Origin: Chloroflexota bacterium | GTDB lineage: Bacteria; Chloroflexota; Anaerolineae; Aggregatilineales; J027 | Assembly: GCA_024434115.1 (NCBI GenBank) | Contig: QMIT01000001.1 | Span: 248,001 to 312,000, forward strand | Length of the DNA stretch: 64,000 nucleotides | Direction: 5' to 3' | Part shown: piece after piece, positions 63,646 through 64,000 of the stretch | How the letters are laid out: each line of letters opens with the position of its first letter | Numbering within the stretch: the first letter of the stretch is position 1 | Notes under the pieces: model-generated | Databases searched by the model: none | What the model was told of the DNA's origin: nothing | What the model saw: the letters and a program-made list of their open reading frames with translations, nothing else | Translations under genes and position numbers: made by a program

Positions 63646-64000
63646 TTGGCTTTACACGACCCATTTAAACCTGAAGAATATTTGGTCGCGGCGGTTGGCG
63701 GTTTGGGCTTAACTGCGGCGATGGTTGGCGCGGCGATGTCGGTAATGGACGTTCGGCCTGATGACGCACGTATCGCGGTGTATGCTGGATTGGTCATTAT
63801 CGCAGGGGCGGTTGCCTTGTGGTTGGTGCTGCTTAAGCCGTGGCTCCAATTTGATGATTTAACAACACCCCATTTCACCGGACATCATCACGATCACGAC
63901 GAGGAGCATCATGACGAACACCATGAAGAGGGGCTGGGTGAGGGCTTGGCGACGGCATCCCCCGCTGAAGTCGCAATTGGCGTAGCTCAGGCGGCTCAAG
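63646..64000 (+). CDS. His-rich small membrane protein, 3' end outside window
   Basis: The frame is open from a TTG at 63646 to the window end (118 codons). GGAGG at 63633-63637 lies 8 nt before it, which strongly supports the TTG start. Two membrane helices (about 14-33, VAAVGGLGLTAAMVGAAMSV, and 43-64, IAVYAGLVIIAGAVALWLVL) are followed by a cluster GHHHDHDEEHHDEHHEE that could bind Zn, Ni, Cu or Fe. The tail turns Ala/Glu-rich (TASPAEVAIGVAQAA). I recognise no family. It could be a metal-handling or respiratory-complex accessory protein. Confidence 0.75.
   Translation, partial: MALHDPFKPEEYLVAAVGGLGLTAAMVGAAMSVMDVRPDDARIAVYAGLVIIAGAVALWLVLLKPWLQFDDLTTPHFTGHHHDHDEEHHDEHHEEGLGEGLATASPAEVAIGVAQAAQ

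Noticed and set aside
1-64000. tRNA, rRNA or CRISPR loci
   Set aside because: Intergenic gaps were read for tRNA arms and regular repeat-spacer patterns; none was found.

Overview
This 64 kb window is a gene-dense bacterial chromosome segment that looks like the Chloroflexota (Anaerolineae-like). That placement is an inference from gene content, not from a marker gene. The support is multi-GAF sensor kinases, a CpXC zinc-ribbon protein, a DUF1385 membrane protein, many secreted or lipid-anchored propeller and SH3 proteins, GT-C style glycosyltransferases, frequent GTG/TTG starts and a two-subunit glycine decarboxylase. I found no rRNA, tRNA, CRISPR array, prophage or intact insertion sequence. 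No gene-free stretch exceeds 300 bases; the longest lies between 46789 and 47062.

Layout. 1-3384: the end of a giant GAF-repeat histidine kinase. 3440-6817 (-): glycine cleavage genes gcvH-gcvPA-gcvPB. 7040-10553: an unrecognised anchored protein, a small unknown protein, a lipoprotein and a secreted five-bladed-propeller glycosidase-like protein. 10773-14508: a GntR/FCD regulator followed by a 2-oxoacid:ferredoxin oxidoreductase (korA-korB). 14600-19347: an AT-rich HelD-type motor ATPase, a histidine phosphatase and ATP-dependent PEP carboxykinase. 19421-24882: secreted proteins, an orphan solute-binding protein and a gluzincin-type metallopeptidase. 24931-28482 (-): mutS, followed by a RAYT-like protein with a broken HUH motif and a small unknown protein. 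28640-31658: an orphan response regulator, a class III aminotransferase and a membrane protein. 31662-33512 (-): a TIM-barrel/carbohydrate-binding/M23 fusion. 33710-42796: mtnP, a SEDS polymerase (rodA/ftsW) coupled to a penicillin-binding protein that has lost all its catalytic motifs, then add-CpXC-sensor kinase on the other strand, then fhaA-like and fhaB-like genes. 42801-46788 (-): a two-component pair, a propeller lipoprotein, and a small protein/retropepsin pair. 47063-52724: an SDR, a cytochrome c, then a TIR/CHAT-like/NB-ARC protein, a separate TPR protein and a B-box membrane protein. 52681-60873 (-): recJ, a GH-A-like protein, two glycosyltransferases, DUF1385 and a GNAT acetyltransferase in a tightly packed chain. 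60935-64000: a small membrane protein, fmt, an aldo/keto reductase and the start of a His-rich membrane protein.

How the genes work together. The metabolic genes suggest a heterotroph that uses glycine, 2-oxoacids, gluconeogenesis (pckA) and purine salvage (mtnP, add). The envelope genes rodA, PBP-like, fhaA-like and fhaB-like resemble the actinobacterial rodA-pbpA-fhaA-fhaB cluster, without visible pknA/pknB/pstP and with a catalytically dead PBP.

The strongest candidates for undescribed biology are three. The first is the SEDS plus pseudo-PBP pair. The second is the split STAND-type system at 48485-51852, in which the TIR/CHAT-like/NB-ARC protein and its presumed TPR sensor are separate genes. 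The third is the mutS-linked, HUH-less RAYT-like protein. All calls rest on reading motifs by eye; no database search was run.
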